DNA of 64,000 nucleotides from Rhodoplanes sp. (GTDB lineage Bacteria > Pseudomonadota > Alphaproteobacteria > Rhizobiales > Xanthobacteraceae): assembly GCF_013377085.1 (NCBI RefSeq), contig NZ_JACAAX010000032.1, positions 1 through 64,000 on the forward strand. The letters run 5' to 3'. Shown piece by piece: positions 19,212 to 26,860 of this stretch. Made by a program: the position numbers and the translations under genes. The notes under the pieces are model-generated. The model was not told the origin of the DNA, ran no database searches, and saw only the letters and a list, made by a program, of their open reading frames with translations. The first letter of the stretch is position 1; each line of letters starts with the position of its first letter.

Positions 19212-19661
19212 TCAGGACGCCGACACGGCGGCCGCGAATTTGGTGAAGAACTCGTCGGCCATCTTCTTCGAGGCGCCGGCGACCAGCCGCTGGCCGAGCT
19301 GGGCGAGCTTGCCGCCGATCTGTGCTTCGACGTTGTAGGACAAGAGCGTGCCGCCGTCCTTTTCGGCGAGCGCCACCGAGGCACCGCCCTTGGCGAATCC
19401 GGCGACGCCGCCTTCGCCCTCGCCGGAGATGCGGTAGCCGTTCGGCGGGTCGAGGTCGGTCAGCTTCACCTTGCCCTTCCAGCGCGCCTTGACGGGGCCG
19501 ATCTTGGTCACCGCAATGGCCTGGAACTCGCTGTCCGACAATCGGTCGAGCATCTCGCATCCCGGGATGCAGACGCGCAGAACCTCGGGATCGTTGAGCT
19601 TCGTCCAGACCGTCTCGCGGGGCGCAGGCAACTGCACCTCGCCGGACATCGTCATCGCCAT
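19212..19661 (-). CDS. CoxG-like SRPBCC family protein
   Basis: Protein of 149 aa of the carbon-monoxide-dehydrogenase subunit G (CoxG) family, START/SRPBCC fold. Typical elements are MSGEVQLPAPRETVWTKLND at the N-terminus, the IPGCEML turn, KLTDLDPPNGYRI and the C-terminal helix FFTKFAAAV. In CO-oxidising bacteria CoxG helps attach CO dehydrogenase to the membrane. No cox structural genes lie here, so a general role in molybdoenzyme or lipid-like ligand handling is equally possible. It is in line with the downstream pcaD-like gene (38-bp gap). Confidence 0.85.
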   Translation of the reverse strand: MAMTMSGEVQLPAPRETVWTKLNDPEVLRVCIPGCEMLDRLSDSEFQAIAVTKIGPVKARWKGKVKLTDLDPPNGYRISGEGEGGVAGFAKGGASVALAEKDGGTLLSYNVEAQIGGKLAQLGQRLVAGASKKMADEFFTKFAAAVSAS

Positions 19662-19962
19662 CGGGACTCTCCATCGTCTTCGGGGGTGCGCAACCGACTC
19701 GCAAACGTGAGGACTCGCGCCCTCGCGCCCGGACTCCTGTGCGCCGCGCCATCATAGGGCGTGAGCCGGCGGAGAAAAGGGCCTTGGGCCGGGGCGGGGG
19801 TTTCCGACCGCGGAGGCCCGCAGGCCACCGCGGGCGCCGGTTTCCGCTTCGCCGGGACATGTACTACCATCGCCGCCGTGACGGGCCGTTGCCTTTCCGG
19901 TCGAACCGCCGGCGCGTCGCCAACAACAACCATGGGTCGGAATGCCGCAACGGAGGACGACC

Positions 19963-20208
19963 ATGACACGTCTAGCCTGGATCACCATGGGGCTCGCCCT
20001 GCCGCTCGCCCTCGGCGTCTCGCTCGTCGACACGCGCCCGGCGCTCGCCCAGGGCGGCGTCGTCTGCCAGTACGGGCCCGCCTCGTACCGGCGCTGCTGC
20101 ACCCAGTCCTATGCCAGCAAGCCTGGGCTGGGCTCGCGCGCCCGGGCGAACGACATCGACGCGTGCATGAACAAGGGCAAGAGCAGCAAATCGAGCAAGC
20201 CGTCCTGA
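19963..20208 (+). CDS. Small exported Cys-containing hypothetical protein
   Basis: Protein of 81 aa with a signal peptide (LAWITMGLALPLALGVSL, cleavage near PALAQ) and a mature part with four Cys (CQYG...YRRCC...DACM) followed by a Lys/Ser tail. The Cys spacing suggests two disulfides in the periplasm. GGAGGA at about 19952 precedes the ATG at 19963. I do not recognise the family. Confidence 0.6.
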   Translation: MTRLAWITMGLALPLALGVSLVDTRPALAQGGVVCQYGPASYRRCCTQSYASKPGLGSRARANDIDACMNKGKSSKSSKPS

Positions 20209-20237
20209 ACCGAGCGGTCGGCCGGGTGGCGCGTTTT

Positions 20238-20314
20238 CCGCTCATTCCCGCGAAAGCGGGAATCCAGTCCCTTGCTCCTGGGCGCTGGGTCCCCGCTTTC
20301 GCGGGGATGAGCGG
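20238..20314. repeat. Palindromic repeat family B, copy 1
   Basis: CCGCTCATTCCCGCGAAAGCGGGAATCCAG is mirrored by CTGGGTCCCCGCTTTCGCGGGGATGAGCGG; each arm is itself a small hairpin. Three copies occur in the window. Confidence 0.9.
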
Positions 20315-20437
20315 GTGCGGATATGTCGGCCGATGATCTCACCGGTCGTCCTGTCCTGCCGGTTGATCTTCCGGTCGTCGCTCCGTTAGGCTTCGGCTCC
20401 CTCCGCCTCGCCCTTCCGCACGCCGCAAGGACCCTGC

Positions 20438-21703
20438 ATGAGCCAGTCGAGCGACTTCGTTCCCGCGCCCGTTCCGGATGCGCGCGGGGAGCCCCATATG
20501 CGCCGCTTCGACGAGCAGCGCTGGGTGATCGACAACATCATCCGGGCGAACGGCATCGACTGGGACCAGCCGCGCTCGGTCTATCTCGCCGCGCCCTGCG
20601 GGCCGGAGGCGAATGCCGATTTCGCCGTCATCCGCGAGCGCGTCAAGAAGATGGGCGACATCGGTCCGGCCTTCGAGGCGGTGGCGCGCCGGCGCGAGGC
20701 CAAGGCGCAGGCCGCCGAGGCCGACGGGCACTTGGTCACGGCGCGCGACAACTGGTACATGGCGGCCGTGCAGTGGGCCGCGGCGCAATGGCCCTACGAC
20801 CGGAACGACGCCAAGAACCTCGACTGCAATGCGCGCAAGCGCGCCTGCTTCACCAAATATGCCGCGCTCGCCGATCACCACGTCGAGCCGGTGTGGATCC
20901 CGTTCGAGGGCAGGGCGCTGCCGGCCTGGTTCCACCTGCCGCCAGGCTATCGCGGCGGTCGCGTGCCGGTGGTGATCAACGTGCCCGGCATGGACAGCTT
21001 CAAGGAAGCCGCGGTGGCGCTCGCCAACGACCGCTTCCTGGCGCGCGGCATGGCCGTGCTGGCGATCGACGGCCCGGGCCAGTACGAGGCGCCGATCGTC
21101 GGCGTGTATTTCTCCACCGACCGCTGGGCGGCCGCCGGTCGCCCGATCGTCGACTGGCTGGTGGCACGGCCCGAGATCGACGCCGAGCGCATCGGCCTGG
21201 TCGGCACCAGCTTCGGCTCGTACTTCGGCACGATCCTCACGGCTCATGAATCGCGGATAAAGGCGTGCGCCGTGATGTCGGTGTGCCACGAGCCGGGCGG
21301 CGAGACGATCTTCCAGCAGGCGTCGCCGACCTTCAAGAAGCGCTTCATGTACATGTCGGGCATCACCGGCGAGGCGGAGTTCGACGCGTTCCGCAAGACC
21401 ATCACCTGGGAAGGGCATGCCGAGCGCATCACGGCGCCGTATCTGTGCGTCGCCGGCGAGTGCGAGGAGCTGAGCCCGCTCGAGCATTCCGAGCGGCTGC
21501 TGGCCGCACTGCGCGGACCAAAACAGTTCGTCGTCTATCAGGAGTCGCGCCACTCGGTCGGCAACGTCGCCTCGACCAATCTCGGCCCGTTCCCGCCGAG
21601 CATGATCGCCGACTGGTTGCTCGACCGCCTCGCCGGCAAGCCGATGATGAGCGAGCGCTGGTTCGTGCGCTCGACCGGGCAGGTCGAGAAGACGCCGATG
21701 TGA
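20438..21703 (+). CDS. Alpha/beta hydrolase of the FrsA/pseudooxynicotine-hydrolase type
   Basis: Protein of 421 aa with a helical N-terminal cap (about 1-150) and a C-terminal alpha/beta hydrolase domain. The nucleophile elbow is GLVGTSFGSYFG (about residue 255), the likely acid lies in AGECEELSPLEHSE (Glu rather than Asp) and the His in ESRHSVGN. The layout resembles the family of 2,6-dihydropseudooxynicotine hydrolase and related C-C or ester hydrolases. GCAAGGA precedes the ATG. The substrate is unknown; it is a single-gene unit between two repeats. Confidence 0.8.
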   Translation: MSQSSDFVPAPVPDARGEPHMRRFDEQRWVIDNIIRANGIDWDQPRSVYLAAPCGPEANADFAVIRERVKKMGDIGPAFEAVARRREAKAQAAEADGHLVTARDNWYMAAVQWAAAQWPYDRNDAKNLDCNARKRACFTKYAALADHHVEPVWIPFEGRALPAWFHLPPGYRGGRVPVVINVPGMDSFKEAAVALANDRFLARGMAVLAIDGPGQYEAPIVGVYFSTDRWAAAGRPIVDWLVARPEIDAERIGLVGTSFGSYFGTILTAHESRIKACAVMSVCHEPGGETIFQQASPTFKKRFMYMSGITGEAEFDAFRKTITWEGHAERITAPYLCVAGECEELSPLEHSERLLAALRGPKQFVVYQESRHSVGNVASTNLGPFPPSMIADWLLDRLAGKPMMSERWFVRSTGQVEKTPM

Positions 21704-21730
21704 GGAGAGATCCGGAGCGATCTCATCTCC

Positions 21731-21834
21731 GTCATTCCGGACGAGTCGCGCAGCGACGCTGTCCGGAATCCATAACCCCGGTCTGTGTGAATGGATTCCG
21801 GGCTCGCGGGCTGACGCCCGCGCCCCGAAATGAC
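21731..21834. repeat. Palindromic repeat family A, copy 2
   Basis: Framed by GTCATTCCGGA and CCCCGAAATGAC, with inner TCCGGAATCCAT and ATGGATTCCGGG arms. It lies between the convergent alpha/beta hydrolase and MBL-fold genes. Confidence 0.88.
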
Positions 21835-21845
21835 AGCAGCGGATA

Positions 21846-22790
21846 TCACCCTCGCCGCCTGCCGCGCAGATGGCGGTAGGCGCTGCGGACATTGGCGCCG
21901 ATCCATTCCGGATAGCGCGGCATCGTCTCATAGCGGGGCAAGCGGACGTCGCGCGCCGCCGTGTCCTCGGAGGCGCCGGAGCCGATCGCTGTCGCCACGG
22001 CGTCGCGCAGGGCTGTGAGGAGATCGCGGAATTTTCCGAGCTCGCGCAGGCTGGCGGGCGGACCGTGGCCCGGAATGACGGTGTCGATCTCGAAGGTGAG
22101 CACCGTGTCGAGCACCCGGATCCAGCCGTCGAGATCGCAGTCGCCGATCCACGGAAAGCGGCCGTGCACGAACAGGTCGCCGAGGAACAAGACCTTGGCG
22201 CGCTCGAGATGGACGACGACGTCGCCGTCGCAATGGGCGGGTCCGAAATAGCCGAGCCGCACCACCTCGTCGGCGAGATGGAAGGCGAAGCGGTCGCTGA
22301 ACGTGTGGGTCGGCGGCACGATGGTGATGCGCTCGTAGCCTGGCTCCGACAGGCGGTGGTCGGCTTCCGCCCGCGCTGCCGCATCGTTCGCGACCAGATC
22401 CGAAAAATTCTCGCCGTAGCACAGCGCCGACTTGGTCGGCAGGTCGGTCACGGTCCAGCCCCGGCCGCCATTGGCGCCGAGCAGCGTCGCGAAGGCCTCG
22501 GCGGTGCGCTCGTGGGCGATGATCGGCACCTCGCCGGCGAACACCGCATTTCCGGCGACGTGGTCGAGATGATAGTGCGTGTTGACGACGGCCCGCACCG
22601 GCTTGCCGAGCTGGTCGGCGAGCGCCGCCCGAAAGCTGCGGGCGAGACTTTCGTTCTGCTGGGTGTCGATCACCAGCAGCGAGTCGCCGGTGTCGACCGC
22701 GCCGGCGTTGGAGTCTCCGTCTGCTCCGATCCACGCATAGGCGCCGGCGCCGACGGGGTGGAGCTGTGCGGCTGGCGAAGATTTCGTCAT
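21846..22790 (-). CDS. MBL-fold metallo-hydrolase
   Basis: Metallo-beta-lactamase-fold protein of 314 aa. The dinuclear metal motif is NTHYHLDHVAGN (HxHxDH), with a second His in FGPAHCDGDVVVH, Asp in LFLGDLFVHGRFP and a last His in VIPGHGP. This subtype resembles quinoprotein-relay/SoxH-like or glyoxalase-like periplasmic hydrolases, though no signal peptide is seen. The ATG at 22790 is used; a TTG one codon upstream also exists. The substrate cannot be inferred. Confidence 0.88.
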   Translation of the reverse strand: MTKSSPAAQLHPVGAGAYAWIGADGDSNAGAVDTGDSLLVIDTQQNESLARSFRAALADQLGKPVRAVVNTHYHLDHVAGNAVFAGEVPIIAHERTAEAFATLLGANGGRGWTVTDLPTKSALCYGENFSDLVANDAAARAEADHRLSEPGYERITIVPPTHTFSDRFAFHLADEVVRLGYFGPAHCDGDVVVHLERAKVLFLGDLFVHGRFPWIGDCDLDGWIRVLDTVLTFEIDTVIPGHGPPASLRELGKFRDLLTALRDAVATAIGSGASEDTAARDVRLPRYETMPRYPEWIGANVRSAYRHLRGRRRG

Positions 22791-23020
22791 CAAAAATGAG
22801 TCCGGATCGTAAGGTCACCGTCGCGTGGCGGCGGGCAGGCGCCGGACGACGAATTCGAAGTGTATGATCGGTCGGGGCGAGTTGTCCAAATGCTTCGCGT
22901 CGCCGGACGGTAGGCCGGGCCGCGCACCGCACGGGATCGCGTGCACGGTTTTTGCATGCAGCGAGGCTCGCTGCTAAGCAGGGTCGAGGAGGCCGCCCGG
23001 CCTCGCTGCCGAAGGTTGTC

Positions 23021-24451
23021 ATGAACTCGTCTGTCACGTCTGCCGAGGATCTCGCCCGGCTCGATGCCGTCGCGCTCGCTGCGGCGATCCGCTCCCGCCA
23101 GGTCTCGCCCCGCGAGGTCGTCGAAGCCGTCATCGACCGCATCGAGCGGCGCGACGGCCCCGTCAACTCGATCTGCACCATCGCCCGTGAGCAGGCCCGC
23201 CAAGCCGCCTTGGCGGCCGAGGCCGCCGTCATGCAGGGGGCGCCGCTCGGGCCGCTGCACGGCGTCCCGGTCGGCATCAAGGACGTGACGCCGACGGCCG
23301 GCATCCGCACCACCTTCGGGTCGAAACTCTACGAGACCAACATCCCGGCGGCCGACGCCGAGGTGGTGCGGCGCCTCAAGGCCGCCGGCGCCATCGTGGT
23401 CGCCAAGACCAACACGCCGGAGTTCGCGGCCGGCGCCAACACGTTCAACGAGCTGTTCGGCGTCACCCGCAATCCCTGGGATACGCGGCTGTCGGCCGGC
23501 GGATCGACCGGCGGCGGCGCCGCCGCGCTCGCGGCCGGGCTGTTGCCGCTCGCCGAGGGCACCGATTTCGGCGGCTCGCTGCGCGTGCCCGCGTCGTTCT
23601 GTGGGGTGGTGGGCTTGCGCCCGACTCCAGGCTTGACGCCGATGCGGCCGGGCGTGCTGCCGTGGGACTCGCTGCGGGTATCCGGGCCGATGGCGCGCAC
23701 CGCCGAGGACGTCGCCCTGATGATGGGAGCGATCGCCGGACCCAGCGCCGAATCTCCGATCTCGCTGCCGGTGTCGATGGACGGGCTGCTCGACCAGGTG
23801 CGCCGCTTCTCCGTCAAGGGCCTCAAGGTCGGCTATGTCGACGACGTCAGCGGCGTCGGCATCGAGGGCGGCATCGCCTCGCTGTGCCGCCGCGCCGCCC
23901 ATGCCCTCGCCGACGCCGGCGCCATCGTCGAGGAGACGGTGCTCGACCTCACCGACGGCACCGAGGCCTTCCCGGTGCTGCGCGGCGCGGCCGTGCTGCT
24001 GACCCACCGCTCGCGGATGAATCAGATCGAGCAGATGGGCAAGAACCTCGCCGGCAACATCCGCTACGGCCAGTCGCTCACCCTCGCCCAGGTGGTCGAG
24101 GCGGAGGCCGCGCGGGCGCGCCTGTGGGAGCGCACCTGCGCGTTCTTCTCGCGCTTCGACGTGCTGCTCACGCCCTGCGTCCCGGTGCCGCCGTTCCCGG
24201 TCGAGCAGAACCACCCGACCCACATCGGCGGCCGGCCGATGAAGAGCTATATCGACTGGATCGCTCCGACCTATGTGCTGACGCTGGTCGGCGTGCCGAC
24301 CGCCTCGGTGCCGGCCGGGCTCGACGGCAACGGCCTGCCGGTCGGCGTCCAGGTCGCCGCGCCGCGCCTCGCCGAGGCGACCGTGCTGGGCGTCGCCCGC
24401 ACCCTGCAACAGCTCGTTCCCGTCCCGACGATCGCTCCAGGATTCCGCTGA
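23021..24451 (+). CDS. Amidase signature family enzyme 1
   Basis: Amidase of 476 aa. The catalytic Lys is in VPVGIKDV (about residue 86). The cis-Ser is in SAGGSTGGGAAALA, where the second Ser of the usual GGSSGG is replaced by Thr, and the nucleophile Ser is in GTDFGGSLRVPASFCGVVG. The family hydrolyses carboxamides, and some members open ureido acids (ureidomalonase, biuret or allophanate hydrolases). It is followed without a gap by a second amidase and stands at the head of a block with HyuAB and a ring-opening amidohydrolase. I infer a role on the linear amide made by ring opening. Confidence 0.9.
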   Translation: MNSSVTSAEDLARLDAVALAAAIRSRQVSPREVVEAVIDRIERRDGPVNSICTIAREQARQAALAAEAAVMQGAPLGPLHGVPVGIKDVTPTAGIRTTFGSKLYETNIPAADAEVVRRLKAAGAIVVAKTNTPEFAAGANTFNELFGVTRNPWDTRLSAGGSTGGGAAALAAGLLPLAEGTDFGGSLRVPASFCGVVGLRPTPGLTPMRPGVLPWDSLRVSGPMARTAEDVALMMGAIAGPSAESPISLPVSMDGLLDQVRRFSVKGLKVGYVDDVSGVGIEGGIASLCRRAAHALADAGAIVEETVLDLTDGTEAFPVLRGAAVLLTHRSRMNQIEQMGKNLAGNIRYGQSLTLAQVVEAEAARARLWERTCAFFSRFDVLLTPCVPVPPFPVEQNHPTHIGGRPMKSYIDWIAPTYVLTLVGVPTASVPAGLDGNGLPVGVQVAAPRLAEATVLGVARTLQQLVPVPTIAPGFR

Positions 24452-25657
24452 ATGACCGCCCCAAAGCGCCTCGCCGATCCGCACAACGCCTTCTGCCACG
24501 ACGTCGACGTCCACATCGACGGCAAGCCCGGCGGCCCTCTGTCCGGCCTCGCCTTCGGGGCCAAGGATCTGTTCCACGTGAAGGGCCACCGCACCGGCGG
24601 CGGCAATTTCGACTGGCGCGACACGCATCCGCCCGCGGACGAGACCGCCTGGGCCATCGAGGCGCTGCTCGCCGCCGGCGCCACCCTGGTCGGCAAGACC
24701 ATCACGGACGAGATTTCCCGCGGCATCTTCGGGGAGAGCGCGTTCTACGGCACGCCGACCAATGCGCGTGCGCCCGGCCGCATTCCGGGCGGCTCGTCGA
24801 GCGGCTCGGCCGCCGCGGTCGCCGGCGGCACCGTGCCGTTCGCGCTCGGCACCGACACGGCCGGCTCGGTGCGGGTGCCGTCGTCGTTCTGCGGCCTCTA
24901 TGGCATCCGCACCACCCACGGCCGTGTGCCGTTCCAGGGCGTGCTGCCGCAGGCGCCGAGCTTTGACACGGTCGGCTGGATGGCCGACGACGCCGAGGTC
25001 TTCGCCAAGGTCAGCGCCGTGCTGCTGGAGAGCGAGATCGAGCCCGTGCGGCCGGGCCGCATCTTCCTCGCCGAGGACGCACTCGCCGTCGCCGAGCCGG
25101 CGGTCGCCGCCGCCGTCGAGGCGGCCGTTGCGCGGGCCTTCGCGCAGGGGACCGTCATCGAGCGCGTCCGCCTGTCGCCGACCGGCCTCGCCGACTGGTC
25201 GTCGCACCAGGCCGCTCTCCAGGGCCGCGAGGCCTGGACCACCTTCGGCGACTGGATCGACAGCACCAATCCGCGCTTCAGCTTCGAGGTCGCCGACAAT
25301 TTTTTGCGCGGCACCCGGGCCGGTCCCGACGAGCTCGCCGCGGCCCGCGACGTGCGCGAGCAGGTGCGCGAGCGCGTCCACACGCTGCTCGCCGACGGCA
25401 GCGTCATCGCGGTGCCGACGACGCCGTTCGCCGCGCCGCTTGCCGGCCAGAAGCGCTCGACCATGTGGGGCCTGCGCACCGGCATCATCGCGCTGACCGC
25501 GATCTCCGGCATGGCCGGCACGCCGCAGGTGACGATGCCGTTCGCGTCCGTCGACGGGCTGCCGGTCGGCGTGTCGCTGATCGGTCCGCCCGGCGCCGAC
25601 GAGTGGCTGATCGGCGCCGCCCTCGACGCCGCCCGCCGGGGCGTTGTTCGCGCCTGA
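24452..25657 (+). CDS. Amidase signature family enzyme 2
   Basis: Shorter amidase of 401 aa whose ATG directly follows the stop of the first amidase (TGAATG), so the two are coupled. The catalytic Lys lies in AFGAKDLF, the cis-Ser in IPGGSSSGSAAAVAGG and the nucleophile in GTDTAGSVRVPSSFCGLYG. It lacks the long C-terminal segment of larger members. The compact form resembles AtzE-like or plant-AMI1-like amidases. The likely role is a second hydrolytic step in the same pathway; the exact amide is unknown. Confidence 0.9.
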   Translation: MTAPKRLADPHNAFCHDVDVHIDGKPGGPLSGLAFGAKDLFHVKGHRTGGGNFDWRDTHPPADETAWAIEALLAAGATLVGKTITDEISRGIFGESAFYGTPTNARAPGRIPGGSSSGSAAAVAGGTVPFALGTDTAGSVRVPSSFCGLYGIRTTHGRVPFQGVLPQAPSFDTVGWMADDAEVFAKVSAVLLESEIEPVRPGRIFLAEDALAVAEPAVAAAVEAAVARAFAQGTVIERVRLSPTGLADWSSHQAALQGREAWTTFGDWIDSTNPRFSFEVADNFLRGTRAGPDELAAARDVREQVRERVHTLLADGSVIAVPTTPFAAPLAGQKRSTMWGLRTGIIALTAISGMAGTPQVTMPFASVDGLPVGVSLIGPPGADEWLIGAALDAARRGVVRA

Positions 25658-25688
25658 GCATGGTTCGCGGTCGACGGAGGGGCCGGCC

Positions 25689-26582
25689 ATGGAACTCCGC
25701 CAGATCCGCTACGCCCTCAGCGTCGCCAAGGAGCGCAGCTTTACGCGCGCCGCCGAGCGCCTGAACGTGTCGCAGTCGGCCGTCAGCGAGCAGGTGCGGA
25801 TGCTCGAGGCGAGCATCGGCTTCTCGCTGTTCCGTCGCACGCCGCGCGGCATCGAGGTCACCGAGCCGGGCCGCACTTTCTTCTACGAGGCCGAGCGCGT
25901 CGTCGGCGACTTCACCAGCCTGTGGGACATCGCCCGTAGGCTCAAGCGCGCCCCCTCCGAGACGCTGACGCTCGCCATGGGCTCCGGCATGGCCCAGATC
26001 GTCATTCCAAAGCTCTTTCGCGAGGTGCCGGACACGCTGCGCACCGTGCGGCTGGAAATCCTCACGGCGCCGACCAAGACCATCTTCGCCCATCTCGCCG
26101 AGGAGAAGATCGACGCCGGGCTGGCGATCGAGTCGGACCCCGAGCACGTGCCGGCCGGCATCGTGTTCGAGCCGCTCGCCGAGGCCGAGCTGGCGCTGAT
26201 CGCACATCCCTCGCATGTCCTGGCGCGCAGTCCGCAGGCCGTCGATATCGGCCGCCTGGTGCTGGAGCCGATCGTGATGAGCGAGCTGTCGGTCGGCTAC
26301 GGTCGCGTCGTCCACGAGATGTTCGCCGAGCTCGGCATCCGCCCCAACATCCTGGCGGTCGCCGACAACATCGAGACCATCAAGGTGATCGTGCAGTCGG
26401 GGCGCGGTATCGCCATCGTGCCGCGTGCCTGCGTCGACAACGAGGTCGCGCTCGGCGTGCTGCGGGCGCTGCCGATCGTGCCGCAGCGCAACATCCGCAT
26501 GCACCTCTACCGGCGCCGCCAGGCGATGTCGCGCCGCAAGGAGAGCCACCTCGCCGTGGTGCGGGCCGCCCTGGTGGCGTGA
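25689..26582 (+). CDS. LysR family transcriptional regulator
   Basis: Regulator of 297 aa. The N-terminal winged HTH is MELRQIRYALSVAKERSFTRAAERLNVSQSAVSEQV (about 1-60), with an effector domain to the end. It sits 31 bp after the amidase pair on the same strand and 278 bp before hyuA, so it probably controls the surrounding amide-catabolic genes. A family A repeat lies downstream. The effector is unknown. Confidence 0.93.
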   Translation: MELRQIRYALSVAKERSFTRAAERLNVSQSAVSEQVRMLEASIGFSLFRRTPRGIEVTEPGRTFFYEAERVVGDFTSLWDIARRLKRAPSETLTLAMGSGMAQIVIPKLFREVPDTLRTVRLEILTAPTKTIFAHLAEEKIDAGLAIESDPEHVPAGIVFEPLAEAELALIAHPSHVLARSPQAVDIGRLVLEPIVMSELSVGYGRVVHEMFAELGIRPNILAVADNIETIKVIVQSGRGIAIVPRACVDNEVALGVLRALPIVPQRNIRMHLYRRRQAMSRRKESHLAVVRAALVA

Positions 26583-26590
26583 TTGCCTCC

Positions 26591-26693
26591 GTCATTCCGG
26601 GGCGCCGCGGAGCGGCGAACCCGTAATCCAGCGACAAACACCGAATGTGACGCTGGATTCCGGGTCCGGCGCGTTGCGCCGTCCCGGAATGAC
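26591..26693. repeat. Palindromic repeat family A, copy 3
   Basis: GTCATTCCGGGGCGCCGC...GTAATCCAG on the left and CTGGATTCCGGGTCCGGCG...GTCCCGGAATGAC on the right, between the LysR gene and hyuA. Confidence 0.9.
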
Positions 26694-26860
26694 CGGTGGA
26701 AGCGGTTGCGCTGCAACCGCAACTCTGCATCTCCGAGCCATCGGATTTTCCGATAATGGGTTCGCCAATCCCGTTTGGACATGGGCTTTGCGCCTCCGCA
26801 TAGTTTCGCTGTCGGACTTCGCGCCCGCTTTCGGGTGCGCGAGACAGGAGACGGCACAGG

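Noticed and set aside
22790-25690. Minus-strand open frame of 966 codons opposite the two amidases
   Set aside because: Low-complexity Arg/Gly/His composition and no domain. It is the antisense shadow of two clear amidase genes in high-GC DNA, as are similar long frames near 11079-13457 and 26507-29140.
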